From Saprospiraceae bacterium UBA2365 (GTDB lineage Bacteria; Bacteroidota; Bacteroidia; Chitinophagales; Saprospiraceae), in contig DDTL01000031.1 of NCBI GenBank assembly GCA_002344345.1, forward strand, positions 1 to 8,358: a DNA stretch of 8,358 nucleotides, in the 5' to 3' direction. Positions 6,238-8,358 of the stretch are shown here, in pieces. Made by a program: the position numbers and the translations under genes. The stretch's first letter is position 1. The number at the start of each line of letters is the position of its first letter. The notes beneath the pieces are model-generated. The model had not been told where the DNA came from and ran no database searches. It saw only the letters and a program-made list of their open reading frames with translations.

Positions 6238-6759
6238 ATGCGTGCAAAAGCATTTATGAATCCTTACCTGGCTGGGTTTCTGCTGGGGCTGGTTCTGTTA
6301 AACACAATCTACATCACCGGACACGGACTTGGCGCAAGTGGTGGAACAAAAAGCATGGTAGCCGCTACTGTAAAAGCAGTGGCTCCGGACCACTATGCCA
6401 ACACCCGGTATTATCAGGAAGCTGAAGCCGAACATCCCGGCAGCCCGCTTAAAAACTGGTTGTTTTTTGAAATCATAGGCGTTTTTATCGGGGCTTTTGC
6501 TTCAGGCGTCATTTCAGACAGAGTTGCCCTCAAACTTGAAAAAGGCAAAGGTGTGAGCAATACCGTACGCATCATCGCCTCCATTACAGGAGGACTGCTA
6601 TTTGGTTTTGGCTCTCAATTAGGCCGGGGATGCACCAGCGGTTCTGCATTGAGCGGAATGGCTGTGATGTCATTTGGCGGGATCATCACCATGCTGGCCA
6701 TTTTTGGATCTGCTTATATGCTGGCTTATTTTTTTAGAAAACTCTGGATAAACAAATAA
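6238..6759 (+). CDS. YeeE/YedE-family sulfur transport protein, N-terminal half
   Basis: A 173-aa membrane protein of the Sulf_transp (YeeE/YedE) family, whose studied members import thiosulfate. Hydrophobic segments lie at about 8-26, 74-92, 109-127 and 141-166. The diagnostic motif is GSQLGRGCTSGSALSG, with conserved Cys132; most relatives I recall have GRGCTSGHGLSG, so here the His is Ser and the Gly Ala. A hydrophilic loop (about 33-72) separates the first helix from the rest. The gene starts 10 bases after the cytochrome b stop and ends 3 bases before the next YeeE/YedE gene, so the two probably form the two halves of one transporter. Substrate is inferred from family and context. Confidence 0.85.
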   Translation: MRAKAFMNPYLAGFLLGLVLLNTIYITGHGLGASGGTKSMVAATVKAVAPDHYANTRYYQEAEAEHPGSPLKNWLFFEIIGVFIGAFASGVISDRVALKLEKGKGVSNTVRIIASITGGLLFGFGSQLGRGCTSGSALSGMAVMSFGGIITMLAIFGSAYMLAYFFRKLWINK

Positions 6760-6762
6760 ATT

Positions 6763-7956
6763 ATGGGACCATTAGTACCTGATATCATAGGAAGCGAATT
6801 CAATTTCGTTATTGCACTTTTAATCGGAATAGCGTTTGGTTTCGTTTTGGAACAGGCTGGTTTTTCTACCACTAAAAAACTGGTCGGCCTTTTTTACGGA
6901 TATGATTTTACCGTTTTGAAAGTATTTTTTACTGCCGGCATCACGGCCATGGTCGGAGTGGTGCTTTTGGCACATTTAGGACTGTTGGATTTAGACCTGA
7001 TCTACATCAACCCCACTTATGTGCGCGCTGCATTGATCGGTGGAGGGATCATGGGTGCCGGTTTCATCATAGGTGGTTTCTGTCCCGGAACGAGCATCTG
7101 TGCTTTGGCGACCGGGAAAATCGGCGCTTTCTGGTTTATTGTAGGTTCACTATTTGGCATGCTGATATTTATGGAGGCATACCCCGTTTTTGAGAAGATC
7201 TACATGGCAGATAACTGGGGTCCGGTTAGAATAGACAAGTACCTTGGATTGTCGCAGGAGGTGTTCGCGATCATAATGACCGCAACTGCGATCGCAGCAT
7301 TTTTCTTTACACAAAAAATTCAGGACCGCCTCCTTAACATCAAACCAAGCTATTCCAGAAACAAGATTTGGACATACAGCAGTTTTGCCGCTATGCCATT
7401 TATTATTATTGCACTCGTTGCTATAACACCAAACAGCCGTGAAAGAATGCTGGCAAAAGCCGGCAACATTGGATTACAGGAAAAAGCCAAAGAGATCATG
7501 GCTGATAAACTCATTTTGGAACTTGCCAATAACTATTACAATATCAACCTGATAGACCTCAGGGATTCCTCGAGTTTTCAAAAATCCCATTTACCCCTGG
7601 CCATCAACATTCCTTATGACAGTTTGTTGAACAGGTCGTATGAGGACTACTTCAAACAACATTACAAAACAAATGTTTTCTATGCTGATCATCCTCAAAC
7701 AGCAAAAAAAGCATATGTGATCGCCACTAATCTGGGCAATGCAGAAACATTGGTCCTTCACGAATCAGCAGAACAATTTGATTCACTGATCTTTAAAGCT
7801 GAAATACCTGCAACCGGTGCGTCTAAATCAGCACAACAACTATATCAATTCAGGAAGACCATGGCACAAAACGTGAAACAAATTGAAGATCGCATGCAAA
7901 AACAATCGCAGCCTGTAAAAAAAGAAACTAAAAAAGTCAAGGGAGGTTGTTCCTGA
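6763..7956 (+). CDS. YeeE/YedE-family sulfur transporter half fused to a degenerate rhodanese-like domain
   Basis: A 397-aa protein. Residues 1-185 are a YeeE/YedE membrane domain with EQAGFSTTKKL at 30-40 and GGFCPGTSIC at 104-113, giving the conserved Cys107 and Cys113 pair of this family. A further helix lies at about 206-221. Residues 250-345 resemble a rhodanese fold: LIDLRDSSSFQKSHLPLAINIP matches the conserved DVR...F..GHIPGAINIP block. The position of the catalytic Cys loop is occupied by NVFYADHPQTAKKAY, which has no Cys, so classical sulfurtransferase activity is unlikely. The tail (about 377-397) is basic and ends in GGCS, with Cys396 the only Cys after 113. By family it would carry thiosulfate or a related sulfur species with the preceding gene; the C-terminal domain may bind or sense rather than transfer sulfur (inference). 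Helix 206-221 would decide whether the rhodanese domain is cytosolic or periplasmic. Confidence 0.85.
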   Translation: MGPLVPDIIGSEFNFVIALLIGIAFGFVLEQAGFSTTKKLVGLFYGYDFTVLKVFFTAGITAMVGVVLLAHLGLLDLDLIYINPTYVRAALIGGGIMGAGFIIGGFCPGTSICALATGKIGAFWFIVGSLFGMLIFMEAYPVFEKIYMADNWGPVRIDKYLGLSQEVFAIIMTATAIAAFFFTQKIQDRLLNIKPSYSRNKIWTYSSFAAMPFIIIALVAITPNSRERMLAKAGNIGLQEKAKEIMADKLILELANNYYNINLIDLRDSSSFQKSHLPLAINIPYDSLLNRSYEDYFKQHYKTNVFYADHPQTAKKAYVIATNLGNAETLVLHESAEQFDSLIFKAEIPATGASKSAQQLYQFRKTMAQNVKQIEDRMQKQSQPVKKETKKVKGGCS

Positions 7957-7976
7957 CAGATTTTGGGACGTTTTCG

Positions 7977-8047
7977 AAGCTACCGGTTTTTGATGCATCT
8001 GAGATGAGTTTCATAACATCATGATCCATTAAACCGGAAGCTTTTTA
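7977..8047 (+). terminator. Probable rho-independent terminator with a long loop
   Basis: AAGCTACCGGTTT (7977-7989) pairs with AAACCGGAAGCTT (8031-8043), 12 of 13 positions complementary, and is followed by TTTATTT. The 41-base loop is long for a terminator but could fold further. It starts 20 bases after the last gene of the sulfur cluster, where a terminator is expected. Confidence 0.6.
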
Positions 8048-8216
8048 TTTATACCAAATCAGCATCCTGAATGCATTAGTTTTATACATTCGTTAGTAAG
8101 ATACTCGCAGGTCAATCCTTCAAAACATCCCACCTTCCAATAATTTTGTACATACAGTTTTCAAGCCAACTCAGAACATTTCTATAAAAAAACAATAGTG
8201 TCCGACAAAAATTACA

Positions 8217-8351
8217 AGATTTCTCGCTCCGCTCGAAATGACGAGGCTTTTAGGGGTTTTTGGAGGTTAGGGGGTAGGCGGCGGCAATGCCGCAGCCTAC
8301 CCCTAACCCAAACAACTAACTGTCTGTCATTTCGAGCGTAGCGAGAAATCT
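8217..8351. repeat. Nested palindromic intergenic element
   Basis: Outer arms at 8217-8242 and 8326-8351 are 26 bases each and reverse complementary except at one position; each contains the TTTCGAGCG(T/G)AGCGAGAAA core or its complement. Inside, GGTTAGGGGGTAGGC (8265-8279) pairs with GCCTACCCCTAACC (8295-8308) with one bulged G, and GCGGC-AAT-GCCGC (8281-8293) caps it. I recall outer-arm sequences like this being frequent in Bacteroidota intergenic regions. The rest of the gene-free stretch 8048-8216 shows nothing I can name except an isolated TAATTTTG at 8141-8148. Confidence 0.75.
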
Positions 8352-8358
8352 CAAACAA

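Noticed and set aside
8141..8148. TAATTTTG as a promoter -7 element
   Set aside because: It matches the consensus but has no -33 partner and no gene downstream in the window.

Overview
The window looks like a Bacteroidota chromosome fragment. It is AT-rich, its start codons lack convincing Shine-Dalgarno sequences, and two promoters match or nearly match the Bacteroidota -7 element TAnnTTTG. The 3' end also carries a palindromic intergenic repeat of a kind I associate with this phylum. All supported genes are on the + strand. No tRNA, rRNA, transposase or CRISPR array is visible.

Layout: (1) 43-785 is a ZIP-family metal transporter broken by one apparent single-base deletion near 298. (2) 786-1537 is a gene-free stretch; much of it (811-1362) is bounded by matching inverted repeats and holds a short octamer array, which suggests a degenerate non-autonomous element. 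(3) 1467-2900 is a two-gene peroxide-stress operon. A promoter with two similar palindromes precedes a DoxX-like/glutathione-peroxidase fusion gene, followed one base later by a one-Cys OhrR/MarR repressor. (4) 3238-7956 is a sulfur-metabolism cluster: a promoter containing a TetR-type palindrome, a DUF134 (UPF0251) HTH protein, an octaheme cytochrome c of the tetrathionate reductase family, a di-heme-type cytochrome b, and two YeeE/YedE sulfur-transport proteins, the second fused to a rhodanese-like domain that lacks its catalytic Cys. A terminator-like hairpin follows at 7977-8047. (5) 8217-8351 is a nested palindromic intergenic element.

How the genes may work together (inference): cytochrome b would exchange electrons between the quinone pool and the membrane-anchored octaheme cytochrome, which would reduce, or possibly oxidise, a sulfur oxyanion such as tetrathionate/thiosulfate in the periplasm. 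The YeeE/YedE pair would move thiosulfate or a related sulfur species across the inner membrane, and the degenerate rhodanese domain and Cys-ending tail may receive or sense it. The OhrR module is a separate unit in which the membrane-linked peroxidase fusion may replace the usual Ohr target.
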